NCBI RefSeq assembly: GCF_900111775.1
Contig: NZ_FOJJ01000003.1
Coordinates: 1 to 64,000 of the forward strand
DNA from: Desulfuromonas acetexigens
GTDB lineage: Bacteria > Desulfobacterota > Desulfuromonadia > Desulfuromonadales > Trichloromonadaceae
DNA length: 64,000 nt
Reading direction: 5' to 3'
Under the pieces are notes generated by a model. That model worked only from the letters and a program-made list of their open reading frames with translations. It was not told the DNA's origin and searched no databases. Within the stretch, counting starts at the first letter, position 1. The number at the start of each line of letters is the position of its first letter. Both the position numbers and the translations under genes were made by a program. Below are positions 8,851 to 17,757 of this stretch, piece after piece.

Positions 8851-9711
8851 TCAGACGCTGCGGCCGCCGGACATGGCCTGCAGCCGAGCGATGCGCTCTT
8901 CCATCGGCGGATGGGTGGAGAAGAGCTTGGCCAGCGAAGCCCCCTTCAGGGGGTTGACGATGAACATGTGCGAAGTCGCCGGGGTCGCCTCGTTCATCGG
9001 CACCCGCTGGGACGCCAGTTGCAGTTTGTTCAGGGCGCTGGCCAGGGCCAGGGGATTGCCGCAGATCTTCGCCCCGGAGGCGTCGGCCAGATACTCCCGA
9101 CTGCGCGAGACCGCCATCTGGATGAGCATCGCCGCCATCGGCGCGATGAAGGCCATGGCCAGGCCGCCGAGCATGCTTCCGCCCCCTTCCTCGTCGTCGC
9201 TGTTGCCGCCGCCGAAAATCGCTGCCCATTGCAGCATGTTGCCGAGCATGGCGATGGCCCCGGCGAAGGTCGCGGCGATGGTCGAAATGAGGGTATCGCG
9301 ATTCTGGACATGGGCCAGCTCGTGGGCCATGACTCCTTCCAGCTCCTCGGCAGAGAGGATACGCATGATCCCCTCGGTGGCGGCGACGGCGGCATTTTGC
9401 GGATTGCGGCCGGTGGCGAAGGCGTTGGGACTCTCCGAAGGGATGATGTAGACCTTGGGCATGGGCATCCCGGCGCGCTCGGCCAGGCCCTTGACCATGC
9501 GGTAGAAAGTCGGGCTTTCGTTCTCGGAAACCTCCTTGGCCTTGTACATCTTCAGCACGATCTTGTCCGAATACCAGTAGCTGAAGAAGTTCATCCCCCC
9601 GGCCAGAAGCAGGGCGATGACCATCCCCCCCTGACCGCCGATGGCGTTGCCCATGGCGACCATGAGCAGGGTGAGACAGGTGAGAAAAAAGGTAATTTTC
9701 AAAGTGTTCAT
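8851..9711 (-). CDS. htpX: HtpX-type membrane zinc metalloprotease (M48B)
   Basis: 286 residues. Two N-terminal hydrophobic helices (about 5-22 and 28-45) anchor it in the inner membrane. The zinc motif HELAH lies at 130-134, followed by a second hydrophobic region (about 140-200) with a Gly/Ser/Asp-rich insertion, and the third zinc ligand Glu in [13 protein letters not shown]. The C terminus has the typical [13 protein letters not shown]. HtpX degrades misfolded membrane proteins in envelope quality control. A GGAG-type ribosome-binding site precedes ATG 9711. It is monocistronic and convergent to selA. Confidence 0.95.
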   Translation of the reverse strand: MNTLKITFFLTCLTLLMVAMGNAIGGQGGMVIALLLAGGMNFFSYWYSDKIVLKMYKAKEVSENESPTFYRMVKGLAERAGMPMPKVYIIPSESPNAFATGRNPQNAAVAATEGIMRILSAEELEGVMAHELAHVQNRDTLISTIAATFAGAIAMLGNMLQWAAIFGGGNSDDEEGGGSMLGGLAMAFIAPMAAMLIQMAVSRSREYLADASGAKICGNPLALASALNKLQLASQRVPMNEATPATSHMFIVNPLKGASLAKLFSTHPPMEERIARLQAMSGGRSV

Positions 9712-9973
9712 GATTGGATTCCTCCGTACCTCGGGTTGCGCCGTCGGTAAAAGAAAAGACCCTTACCCACGGCTGAGTGTTGTAGCGCCATGAATAAAGG
9801 TCTGGCAAATTGTGGCTTACGGCCTTAACCCCGCGCCCGGGCGGACGAACCGCCGTAATGACGAAACGCGGGCCGGCGATGTCTCCCGCCGGTTGCTACT
9901 CCCCTTTAACGACTCAAAGGATACGAAAAGAGAGAATTCCCTGTCAACGAAAATCGGGCGGCAGGAAAGACAC

Positions 9974-11284
9974 TCAGAAGATACCGGCGACGAAGGTTTC
10001 CACCTGCTCCAATTCGGCGGCGAGGCCGGCGGGGTCGAACTTTGCCAGGGCAACGGCCAGAGGAGAATCAGCCAGGTTGGGCAGACACCCCTCGTTGACG
10101 TAGCGGTTCGCCAGCTGGACGAGGGCGGGAAGTCGCACCCCCAGGGCCAGAAATTCGGGATCATGGTGATGGGCGATCACCTGGCTCACCGCTTCCGGAA
10201 GATGCCAGCTCTCGGCCAGCAATCTTCCCACCTGAACATGATAAGCAGCGATCAGGCGCTCGCATTGCTCATCGGCCAGCTCCTGCTCCGCCAGGAGCCG
10301 CCAGAGCACCACCTTGCCGATGTCGTGGAGCAGGCCGCCGACAAAGGCGATCTCCTCGTCCTCGCCACAGAGGCCGGCGAGTTTGCGGGCGACGTAGGCG
10401 CACTTGAAGCTGTGCCGCATCAACTCCACCACCCGCGCCCGTTCCGCGCCATGGGTGGGCATGACACAGTGGGCGGTAGCGATGCCGAGCAGGGTCTTAT
10501 AGCCAAGCAAAACCAGGGCATGCTGAATCGAGGTCACCGGATTGGCCAGGCCGTAAAAGGAGGAATTGACGACCTTGAGGATGCGCGAGGTCAGCACCTG
10601 GTCGGCCATGACGATTTTCAGCACCTGATGGGGCGTCCCCCGGGGGTCTTCCATCGCCTGGCGCAGGTGGAGCAAGGTCTTGGGCATGGGCGGCAGAGAA
10701 AAGTCGCCCCGGCGCAGACGCTGGGCAACCGTTTCAAACCAGGCATCCTGGCCGGAGCGCTGTTCGGCGAGAGCCTTCTCATTGAGTTCCCGGGCCCGTC
10801 TTACCGCCTCGCCCAGACCCAGGCGCGCCACCCGGCTACCGGTGGAAGGTTCGCTCTTGCCCAACAGGAAAAAGCCTTGCGGCCAACGCAGGGCATCGGC
10901 CAGGGCCAAGAGCAATCGAAAGCTCTGCAGACGCTTCAGGGCCGGCGGGTCGAGCAGCTTCTGTTCCACCAGATAGCGCCCCAGGGGGAGATTTCGGGCC
11001 GCGCTTTCCCGGCGAGCCTGGACGAGCCGTTCGGCGTCGAGAAAACCGGCGCCGGAGAGGATATATTCCTGGCTTTCCTCCGGCCGGTTGCTGACCAGGC
11101 CGACCAGCATCCCCCCTTCCAGAGAGAGGACTTTGCGAACCGTGCCGTTGACCAGCGTCAGCGCTCCGGTGAGAGCGCGCGCCTCGATCCAGGCGAGCAG
11201 ATCGGCCAGGGGCATCAGCCCCAGATCCCCCTGCAGGCAGTCCCGTTCCTCCAGCGGACGAATTTCCTTGGCGGCCTGATGCAT
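9974..11284 (-). CDS. DUF4388 (PATAN)-HDOD signalling protein
   Basis: 436 residues. The N-terminal region (about 15-150, LQGDLGLMPLADLLAWIEARALTGALTL) looks like a PATAN/DUF4388 domain, common in gliding and signalling proteins of deltaproteobacteria. The C-terminal half (about 195-400) is an HDOD domain with HDIGK in GGLLHDIGKVV and HHHDPE, so part of the HD metal site is kept. HDOD proteins usually regulate rather than hydrolyse. It stands alone and divergent from the HerA-like gene, with a 243-bp gap that holds no clear gene. Partner unknown. Confidence 0.85.
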   Translation of the reverse strand: MHQAAKEIRPLEERDCLQGDLGLMPLADLLAWIEARALTGALTLVNGTVRKVLSLEGGMLVGLVSNRPEESQEYILSGAGFLDAERLVQARRESAARNLPLGRYLVEQKLLDPPALKRLQSFRLLLALADALRWPQGFFLLGKSEPSTGSRVARLGLGEAVRRARELNEKALAEQRSGQDAWFETVAQRLRRGDFSLPPMPKTLLHLRQAMEDPRGTPHQVLKIVMADQVLTSRILKVVNSSFYGLANPVTSIQHALVLLGYKTLLGIATAHCVMPTHGAERARVVELMRHSFKCAYVARKLAGLCGEDEEIAFVGGLLHDIGKVVLWRLLAEQELADEQCERLIAAYHVQVGRLLAESWHLPEAVSQVIAHHHDPEFLALGVRLPALVQLANRYVNEGCLPNLADSPLAVALAKFDPAGLAAELEQVETFVAGIF

Positions 11285-11527
11285 GAATGGAACCTCTCCC
11301 TCCCCCGTTACTGAAACTCGGGAAAAATCAAAAGCATTCGCTTAGGTTAGATAATCACCCAGCCTTGAAAATTGTCAATCCCGGAACCCTGGCGCAAACA
11401 TCGACAGAACACTGCAAAACCTGCGCCAGCGGGCTTTTACGGTTGCCAACTTCGACCCGGACGGTATATTTTCATCTTGCTCGTTCGGAACAATTCTTTC
11501 ATTTACGTTGATCGACCAGGAGGTTTC

Positions 11528-13009
11528 ATGACCGCACCCGCTCCCCTGCTGCTGGCCCGAGGCGACCAGGATATCGCCCTGCTCCCGCGCATGGCCAACC
11601 GTCACGGACTGGTGGCCGGCGCCACCGGCACCGGCAAAACCATCACCCTGCGCCTGCTGGCCGAAGGCTTCAGCCGCATGGGCGTGCCGGTCTTTCTCGC
11701 TGATATAAAAGGGGACCTTTCAGGGATGGCTGCGGCGGGGGAAGGCCACCCGAAGATCGTCGAACGGGCGGCGCAACTGGGCCTGAATGACTTCGCCCCG
11801 GAGGCCTTTCCCGTCATTTTCTGGGACCTCTTCGGCAAGCAGGGGCATCCGGTACGGGCCACCGTCTCGGATATGGGGCCGCTCCTTCTCGGGCGGCTGC
11901 TCAATCTCACCGAAGTCCAGGCGGGAGTGCTCAATCTGGCCTTCCGCATCGCCGACGACAACGGTCTGCTGCTCCTCGACTTGAAAGACCTGCAGGCGAT
12001 GGTCCGCCACTTGGGCGAGAACGCTTCCCAGTACACCACCAGCTACGGCAATATTTCCACCGCCAGCGTCGGCGCCATCCAGCGTGCCCTGATCTCCCTG
12101 GAAGATCAGGGCGGTGACAGCTTTTTCGGCGAACCGGCGCTGGAGCTCACCGATCTCATGCGCACCGACCTCTCCGGGCGGGGGATGGTCAACATCCTGG
12201 CGGCGGATCAGCTCATTCTCTCGCCGCAGCTCTATTCCACCTTTTTGCTCTGGCTGCTGTCGGAACTTTTCGAACGCCTCCCCGAGGTCGGCGACCTGGA
12301 AAAGCCACGCCTGGTCTTCTTCTTCGACGAAGCCCATCTCCTCTTCGACGAAGCGCCCAAGAGCCTGCGCGACAAGATCGAGCAGGTGGTGCGCCTGATC
12401 CGTTCCAAGGGCGTGGGGATTTACTTCGTGACCCAGAGTCCGAGCGATGTCCCCGACGAGGTTCTCGGCCAGCTCGGCAACCGCGTCCAGCATGCCCTGC
12501 GCGCCTTCACCCCGCGCGATCAGAAGGCGGTGCGCACCGCCGCCGAAACCTTCCGCCCCAATCCCAAACTCGACACCGCCCGGGTCATCACCGAACTGGG
12601 GGTGGGGGAGGCGCTCCTTTCGGTGCTCGACGCCAAGGGGACGCCGACCATGGTCGAGCGGGCTCTGGTCTGTCCGCCCCGCAGCCGCCTGCGCCCCCTG
12701 GACGAGGGGGAGCGCCGTCAGGTTCTTCAGGGTTCCCCCCTCTTCGGCCGCTACGAGCAGGTCATCGACCGGGAATCGGCCCATGAAATTTTGCGCGAGC
12801 GGGCGCAGCGCGAGCAGGAGCGCGCCGCCCTCGAAGCGGAACTGGCCCAAAGCCGGCCCCAGGCGAACAAACCGGCAGCTCGACGCGGCCGCCAGCCGGA
12901 CAGCCTGGTGGAGTCCCTGGCCAAGAGCGCGGCCCGCAGCATCGGCACCCAGGTCGGCCGCTCGCTGATTCGCGGCGTCCTCGGCTCCCTCTTCGGCGGC
13001 CGCCGCTAA
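11528..13009 (+). CDS. HerA-like ATPase (DUF853 family, YjgR-type)
   Basis: 493 residues starting at ATG 11528, chosen because CCAGGAGG precedes it and the family begins near [28 protein letters not shown]. Walker A GATGTGKT is at 31-38 and Walker [13 protein letters not shown] near 265. [17 protein letters not shown] is the conserved sensor region. The C terminus is a charged coiled coil (about 425-450) and a Gly/Arg-rich tail. These proteins are predicted HerA/FtsK-superfamily nucleic-acid-dependent ATPases; the cellular role is not established. It may be co-transcribed with the two small genes downstream. Confidence 0.9.
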   Translation: MTAPAPLLLARGDQDIALLPRMANRHGLVAGATGTGKTITLRLLAEGFSRMGVPVFLADIKGDLSGMAAAGEGHPKIVERAAQLGLNDFAPEAFPVIFWDLFGKQGHPVRATVSDMGPLLLGRLLNLTEVQAGVLNLAFRIADDNGLLLLDLKDLQAMVRHLGENASQYTTSYGNISTASVGAIQRALISLEDQGGDSFFGEPALELTDLMRTDLSGRGMVNILAADQLILSPQLYSTFLLWLLSELFERLPEVGDLEKPRLVFFFDEAHLLFDEAPKSLRDKIEQVVRLIRSKGVGIYFVTQSPSDVPDEVLGQLGNRVQHALRAFTPRDQKAVRTAAETFRPNPKLDTARVITELGVGEALLSVLDAKGTPTMVERALVCPPRSRLRPLDEGERRQVLQGSPLFGRYEQVIDRESAHEILRERAQREQERAALEAELAQSRPQANKPAARRGRQPDSLVESLAKSAARSIGTQVGRSLIRGVLGSLFGGRR

Positions 13010-13016
13010 ATCCGCC

Positions 13017-13523
13017 ATGGGCCTTTCCCCCGCGCTACGGCAGGGCTTGTGCCTGAGCTGTCTCGGTGCGGCCGCCCTGGTCGGCTGGGGACTGGGCGAA
13101 GGGGGGATTCCCCTCGGCTCCCTGACCGGTGCCGCCGCCCTGCTGATCCTGGTCTTCGGCGCGGGCGGCCTGGCCCCCTCCCCCCAGCGGCGGGAAAAGT
13201 ACTATGTCATGGCCGCCGCGCTGATCCTCTTTCTCGGGAGTTGGTCAGCGGGTCAGGCAACGGACCGCCGCGCCTATGCTGAGTGCCTGGAACGGGGGGA
13301 GGAGGTTCGCGCCGCCTTGGAGGTCTTTCGCCACAAACAGGGTCGCTATCCGGACAGGTTGGCGCAGCTGACCGTGGAACTGCCCGGCCGCCGCCTTCTG
13401 CTTCCCGATTTGCTTCGCTACCGGCGCTCGGGCGACGACTACGAACTGACCTTTTTCCGGGGGAACCTGCGCTTTGCCGCCGGCCGCCACCTCCCCTTCA
13501 GCGCCCAGCGCCAGGAGCCCTGA
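13017..13523 (+). CDS. Hypothetical membrane protein
   Basis: 168 residues. Three hydrophobic segments (about 8-25, 30-50 and 63-80) are followed by a soluble, cysteine-containing part with the segment EVFRHKQGRYPDRLAQL. That segment resembles the region after the helix of type II secretion/pilin-like proteins, where a short peptide follows FRxxxGRYP; this is suggestive only. It starts 7 bp after the HerA-like gene and ends 2 bp before the SRPBCC gene, so it is part of that operon. Family not recognised. Confidence 0.7.
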   Translation: MGLSPALRQGLCLSCLGAAALVGWGLGEGGIPLGSLTGAAALLILVFGAGGLAPSPQRREKYYVMAAALILFLGSWSAGQATDRRAYAECLERGEEVRAALEVFRHKQGRYPDRLAQLTVELPGRRLLLPDLLRYRRSGDDYELTFFRGNLRFAAGRHLPFSAQRQEP

Positions 13524-13525
13524 CC

Positions 13526-13990
13526 ATGGAACACGCCACCGTACACAGCCTGCGCACCCACCAGGAACTTCCCCTGCCCCTCGACGAGGTCTTCGCCTTT
13601 TTCGCCGATGCCGGCAACCTGGAACGGATCACCCCGCCAGAACTGAACTTCCGCATTCTCACCCCGCAGCCCATCAACGTCGCCGAGGGCACCTTCATCG
13701 ATTACCGCTTGCGCCTCTTTGGCCTCCCCTTTTCGTGGAAAACGGAAATCACCAAATGGGAGCCCCCGCACCAGTTCGTTGACGAACAGCGCCAGGGGCC
13801 GTACCGCCAGTGGATTCACCGCCACCGTTTCAGCGCCACCTCCGGGGGGACGCTCATGGAAGATGAGGTTCTCTACCAGCTCCCTCTGGCCCCTCTGGGA
13901 AATCTCGCCCTGCCCTTGATCCGGCTGCAGCTGGGGCGGATTTTCAACTACCGGAAAGAGGCCATTCGGTGTATTCTCGGCGGAAGTTGA
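13526..13990 (+). CDS. SRPBCC-superfamily (START-like) lipid- or ligand-binding protein
   Basis: 154 residues from ATG 13526, after CCAGGAGCCC. The order LPLPLDEVFAFFADAGNLERITPPELNF, then FIDYRLRLFGLPFSWKTEI and the GPYRQWIHRHRF strand, matches the cyclase/dehydrase-like SRPBCC proteins often found alone or fused to nucleoside-diphosphate-sugar epimerases. It has no signal peptide. The substrate is unknown; the fold suggests binding of a hydrophobic ligand. It is the last gene of the short operon beginning at 11528. Confidence 0.85.
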   Translation: MEHATVHSLRTHQELPLPLDEVFAFFADAGNLERITPPELNFRILTPQPINVAEGTFIDYRLRLFGLPFSWKTEITKWEPPHQFVDEQRQGPYRQWIHRHRFSATSGGTLMEDEVLYQLPLAPLGNLALPLIRLQLGRIFNYRKEAIRCILGGS

Positions 13991-14033
13991 GGCTCCGGAG
14001 CGCTCCGGATGTTGCCCCGGCACTGGAGACGAG

Positions 14034-15278
14034 ATGAAAGAGATCACCGCTATCGAGCACATGCCCCGCCTGGATCCCAACGGACTGATGCGGCTGATGT
14101 CCTGGGTCACGGTCCTGTCCCTGCTGGTCATCCTCTCTCTGGCCGGCTACGGCATTCACCGGGTCTTCACCGCCCACGTCATCCACAATGCCGAAGAGAC
14201 CGCCGTGGGGCTGAGCGAACTGCTCTCCGGCGAAGGCCGGCTCCTTCTCGACAAATCCGGACACCTGACCCTCTCCGCCCCGAACCGGGAACGTCTCGAC
14301 CACCGCCTGCGCACCCTCTCCGCCCCCTTCGACGTGGTCAAAATCAAGATCTACGACGCCACGGGGAAAATCCTCTACAGCACTGACCCAGGCATTATCG
14401 GCCAGATCGACGAGGGCAACCCGCGCCTGACTAAAGCCCTCGCGGGTCAGGTCGACAGCCGTCTGGAGAGCCGGGAAACGGTTCTCGATCTGGCCGACGA
14501 GCAGCAGTTCGACGTCGATGTGGTCGAAACCTACGTGCCGATTCTCGACGACCACCAGATCGCCGGCTGCTTCGAGCTGTACATGGACGTTACCCGCTAC
14601 CGCGAGGAAATCCGCCGGGGGGTGCTGGCCTCGACCGGGCTCTTGGCCCTGATTCTCGTCAGCGTCTTTACCGCCGCCTTTCTCGTCGTGCGTCGGGGGG
14701 TGCTGCAACTGCGCCAGGCCCAGGAGCAGTTGACGCAACTGACCAGCATCGACCCCTTGACCGGCGCCTTCAATCGCGGCGAGATTCTCAACCGGGCGCG
14801 CAAGGAAGCCTCGCGCCTGCGCCGGGCCATGAACCAATCGCCGGATCAGGCGATTGCCCTAGTGATGGTCGACATCGACCGTTTCAAGGCGATCAACGAC
14901 CGCCATGGCTATCTAGTCGGGGATACGGTCTTGCGTCAGGTGGTGCGCCGCATCAAGATCGAATTGCGCGACTACGATCTTTTCGGCCGCTATGGGGGCG
15001 AGGAATTCCTGGCGATTCTGCCCGGCTCCGACCTCCCCGCAGCCCTGGCCGTGGCCGAGCGCATCCGCCAGGCGGTAGGAGAAACGCCCCTCGACGTCGA
15101 AGGGCAGAGCCTGCCGGTGACCATCAGCCTCGGCGTCGCCATCCTCGCCGGTGACGTCCTCGACCTGACCGGCACCCTGCAACAGGCTGACGAGGCCCTT
15201 TCCCGGGCCAAGAGCACCGGACGCAACCGGGTCTGCTGCGCGGAAGCCGAGACACCCCCCGAGGAAACGCAACCATGA
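14034..15278 (+). CDS. Membrane diguanylate cyclase with periplasmic sensor
   Basis: 414 residues. Membrane helices at about 20-42 and 200-222 bracket a periplasmic sensor domain of about 155 residues, of Cache-like length. The GGDEF domain follows (about 240-405), with the active-site motif GGEEF at about 319-323 in GRYGGEEF. RDYD lies five residues before it and forms the RxxD product-inhibition site, so the enzyme should be active and feedback-controlled. It makes c-di-GMP. Its last 4 bases overlap the bacteriohemerythrin gene (ATGA), so the two proteins are translationally coupled. Confidence 0.93.
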   Translation: MKEITAIEHMPRLDPNGLMRLMSWVTVLSLLVILSLAGYGIHRVFTAHVIHNAEETAVGLSELLSGEGRLLLDKSGHLTLSAPNRERLDHRLRTLSAPFDVVKIKIYDATGKILYSTDPGIIGQIDEGNPRLTKALAGQVDSRLESRETVLDLADEQQFDVDVVETYVPILDDHQIAGCFELYMDVTRYREEIRRGVLASTGLLALILVSVFTAAFLVVRRGVLQLRQAQEQLTQLTSIDPLTGAFNRGEILNRARKEASRLRRAMNQSPDQAIALVMVDIDRFKAINDRHGYLVGDTVLRQVVRRIKIELRDYDLFGRYGGEEFLAILPGSDLPAALAVAERIRQAVGETPLDVEGQSLPVTISLGVAILAGDVLDLTGTLQQADEALSRAKSTGRNRVCCAEAETPPEETQP

Positions 15279-15676
15279 GTCTCATGTACTGGACCCCGGA
15301 AATCGCCGTCGGCAGCGAACTGATCGACGACCAGCACCGCAGCCTGATCGAGCGGGTCAACCAGCTGGTCGCGGCCATCGAGAAAGGGCGGGAGGAAGAG
15401 GAAATCGCCCGGCTTTTCGACTTCCTCAAGGAATACACCCAGGATCACTTTGCCGCCGAAGAACGGCTGATGGGCGAATCGGGCTATCCCGAGCGGGAAC
15501 GCCATGCCGCCGAACATCAGGCTTTTTGCGCCAAGATCGCCGATCTCGAAAGGCGCATGGCTGCCGAGGGGATGACCGCGGTATTGAAACGGGACTTCGA
15601 CGAAACCATCATCGACTGGCTCTTCGAACACATCTGCCAGATCGACCGCGCCCTGGGCAAATACCTCAGCGCCTGA
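15275..15676 (+). CDS. Bacteriohemerythrin
   Basis: 133 residues, full length for the family. The di-iron ligands are all present: His21 (DQH), His58 and Glu62 (HFAAEE), His77 and His81 (HAAEH), His119 and Asp124 (HICQID). It binds O2 and may store, deliver or sense it. Overlap with the diguanylate cyclase gene suggests that O2 binding and c-di-GMP signalling are linked; this is inference. Confidence 0.95.
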   Translation: MSLMYWTPEIAVGSELIDDQHRSLIERVNQLVAAIEKGREEEEIARLFDFLKEYTQDHFAAEERLMGESGYPERERHAAEHQAFCAKIADLERRMAAEGMTAVLKRDFDETIIDWLFEHICQIDRALGKYLSA

Positions 15677-15681
15677 ACTCC

Positions 15682-16389
15682 TCAGAAAAGCCGCGCCAAG
15701 AGCGTGGTCACGGCGGTCTCCACCCGCAGGATGCGCTCGCCGAGGGCGCAGGGAAGAAATCCCGCCTCCTGCAACTTTTCGATCTCATAGGGGATGAAAC
15801 CCCCTTCCGGGCCGACCGCCAGGGTCACGGGGCTGAAGACTTCCCGCGGGCAGGCCCGTTCCGTCAAAGGATGAGCGACCAGGCGGGTGCTCCCGACGCT
15901 CAGGGCGGGGAGTTCGTCCTCGACGAACGGTTTGAACAGGGGCTTCAGCAGCACCTCCGGCAGCACCGTATCGCGGGCCTGTTCCAACCCGAGGATCAGC
16001 GGTTCCCGCAACCCCTCGCCGACCAGGGCCGGGCTCTTCCAGAAACTCTTCTCCACCCGAAAGCTGTTCATCAGCACGATCCGCTTCACCCCCAGGGAGG
16101 TCGCCGCCAGCAGCACCCGCTTCAGCACCTTGGGGCGGGGCAGGGTCAGCAGCAGCGTCACCGGCAAGGGCGGCGGCGGTTCCCGCTCGAAAGTCACCGC
16201 CAGTTCCAGGCCATCATCGTCCAGCCGCAGAACCTCTCCCCTTCCGATCCTCCCCCCGGCCTCGCCCACGCACAGACATTGCCCCACCGCCGCCCGATGC
16301 ACCTCCAGCACATGCCGCAGGCGCCGTCCGCTCAGAAGGACGCGATCGGTTGCGACGAAATCCTCGGGGAAAAGTAAAATCAGATTCAT
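15682..16389 (-). CDS. rsmE: 16S rRNA m3U1498 methyltransferase
   Basis: 235 residues, normal length. An N-terminal PUA-like domain (about 1-70) precedes the SPOUT methyltransferase domain, with LAVGPEGGF and the trefoil-knot signature LGERILRVETA near the C terminus. RsmE methylates U1498 in the decoding region of 16S rRNA using S-adenosylmethionine. It is convergent with the bacteriohemerythrin gene, with only 5 bp between stop codons. Confidence 0.95.
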   Translation of the reverse strand: MNLILLFPEDFVATDRVLLSGRRLRHVLEVHRAAVGQCLCVGEAGGRIGRGEVLRLDDDGLELAVTFEREPPPPLPVTLLLTLPRPKVLKRVLLAATSLGVKRIVLMNSFRVEKSFWKSPALVGEGLREPLILGLEQARDTVLPEVLLKPLFKPFVEDELPALSVGSTRLVAHPLTERACPREVFSPVTLAVGPEGGFIPYEIEKLQEAGFLPCALGERILRVETAVTTLLARLF

Positions 16390-16458
16390 GCCGCCCTCCC
16401 CTTACGGCACCGCCCCCAGGACGGCACCCTCCTCATCAAAAACTTGCCAAGTCTGAAC

Positions 16459-16486
16459 TTGCAATCACGACAAAGGCTGTTATATA
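16459..16486 (+). promoter_or_regulatory. Predicted sigma-70 promoter of cytochrome c peroxidase gene
   Basis: TTGCAA (16459-16464), 16-bp spacer, TATATA (16481-16486). The start codon at 16525 lies about 32 bases from the expected transcription start. Confidence 0.5.
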
Positions 16487-16524
16487 TGGATTCCACTATT
16501 CACCCTTTTCGAAAGGAGCACCAA

Positions 16525-17691
16525 ATGAAGAAGAAATGGCTCGCCCTGCTCGGCTGCGTCCTGTTCGTCGGCACTGCCGCCGGCGCCCTGGCCGGCACCG
16601 CTGAGGAAAACCTCGGCCAACGTCTCTACTTCGACCAGAACCTCTCCCTCAACCAAAACCAGTCCTGCGCCAGCTGCCACCTGCCCGCCGCCGGCTTCGC
16701 CGACCCCATGAACGTGCAGGATCCCTGGAACAGCGTGGTCTCCCTCGGCTCGGACATCACCCTGAACGGCGGGCGCAATTCACCGACCTCGGGCTACGCC
16801 GCCTTCATCCCTCCCTTCGCCTTCGATGACGCCGAAGGGCTTTATTTCGGCGGCCAGTTCTGGGACGGCCGCGCCGACACCCTCAAGGATCAGGCCAAGG
16901 GGCCTTTCCTCAATCCCGTGGAAATGGCCATGCCCGACGAAGCCGCGGTGATCGCCGCCATCGCCGATCCCGCCAACAAGAACTACAAGCAGTACGTCAA
17001 GCTCTTCGCCTCGGTCTACGGTATCGACCTGACCACCCTCGACCTCAACGATCCGGTCCAGGTACTGAACGCCTACGACAAGACCGCCCAGGCCATCGCC
17101 GTCTTCGAGCAGTCCAACCGCTTCGTCAAGTTCAATTCCAAGTTCGACTACTATCTGGCCGGACAGGCCAAACTGACCGCCCAGGAGCTGAACGGCCTGG
17201 CCCTCTATGAAGGCAAGGCGCTTTGTTCCGCCTGCCATCCGAGCGCGGCGACGATCAATCCCGACGGCACCATCATGCCGCCCCTCTTCAGCGACTTCAC
17301 CTACGACAACCTGGGGATTCCCAAAAGCATGAACCCGCTGATCGCCGAAAATCCTGTTGACTACGGCCTCGGCGGTCGCCTGGGCGATCCGGCGGAAAAC
17401 GGCAAGTTCCGGGTTTCCAGCCTGCGCAACATCGCCCTCACCCCGCCTTACGGGCATAACGGCTACTTCGCCACCCTCGAAGAGATCGTCCGTTTCTACA
17501 ACACCGCCGGCGACGGCACCTGGCCCGCTCCGGAAGTGGCCGAAAACGTCAATCGCGACGAACTCGGCCATCTCGGCCTGACGCCCCAGGAAGAAGCGGA
17601 CCTGGTCGCCTTCCTCATGACCCTGAGCGACGGCTACAAGGATAAGACACCGAAAAACTTCGTCCTGCCGCCGATGACGCCGCTCAACTAG
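16525..17691 (+). CDS. Periplasmic di-haem cytochrome c peroxidase (MauG/CcpA family)
   Basis: 388 residues from ATG 16525, after GAAAGGAGCACC. A Sec signal peptide (about 1-23) ends at ALA. Haem motifs CASCH (48-52) and CSACH (234-238) lie in the two cytochrome domains typical of bacterial CCPs and MauG-like proteins. The segments SLRNIALTPPYGHNGYFATLEEIVRFYNT and LTPQEEADLVAFLMTLSD are characteristic of the C-terminal half. It would reduce H2O2 with electrons from periplasmic cytochromes, protecting an anaerobe from oxidative stress. A MauG-like oxidising role cannot be excluded. Confidence 0.93.
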   Translation: MKKKWLALLGCVLFVGTAAGALAGTAEENLGQRLYFDQNLSLNQNQSCASCHLPAAGFADPMNVQDPWNSVVSLGSDITLNGGRNSPTSGYAAFIPPFAFDDAEGLYFGGQFWDGRADTLKDQAKGPFLNPVEMAMPDEAAVIAAIADPANKNYKQYVKLFASVYGIDLTTLDLNDPVQVLNAYDKTAQAIAVFEQSNRFVKFNSKFDYYLAGQAKLTAQELNGLALYEGKALCSACHPSAATINPDGTIMPPLFSDFTYDNLGIPKSMNPLIAENPVDYGLGGRLGDPAENGKFRVSSLRNIALTPPYGHNGYFATLEEIVRFYNTAGDGTWPAPEVAENVNRDELGHLGLTPQEEADLVAFLMTLSDGYKDKTPKNFVLPPMTPLN

Positions 17692-17712
17692 AACAAGCGT
17701 CCATCCGTCGTC

Positions 17713-17747
17713 AAAAGCCCCGCTTCCTTTGGATGCGGGGCTTTTTT
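17713..17747. terminator. Intrinsic terminator, bidirectional
   Basis: AAAAGCCCCGC / GCGGGGCTTTTTT with an 11-base loop. It ends the peroxidase transcript, and the A tract on the left also suits the convergent kinase gene. Confidence 0.85.
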
Positions 17748-17757
17748 ACGCATGGAT

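Noticed and set aside
9712-9973. Possible gene in the 262-bp gap between htpX and the HDOD gene
   Set aside because: Frames there are extensions of other genes on the opposite strand, without a start signal. I see nothing else in it.
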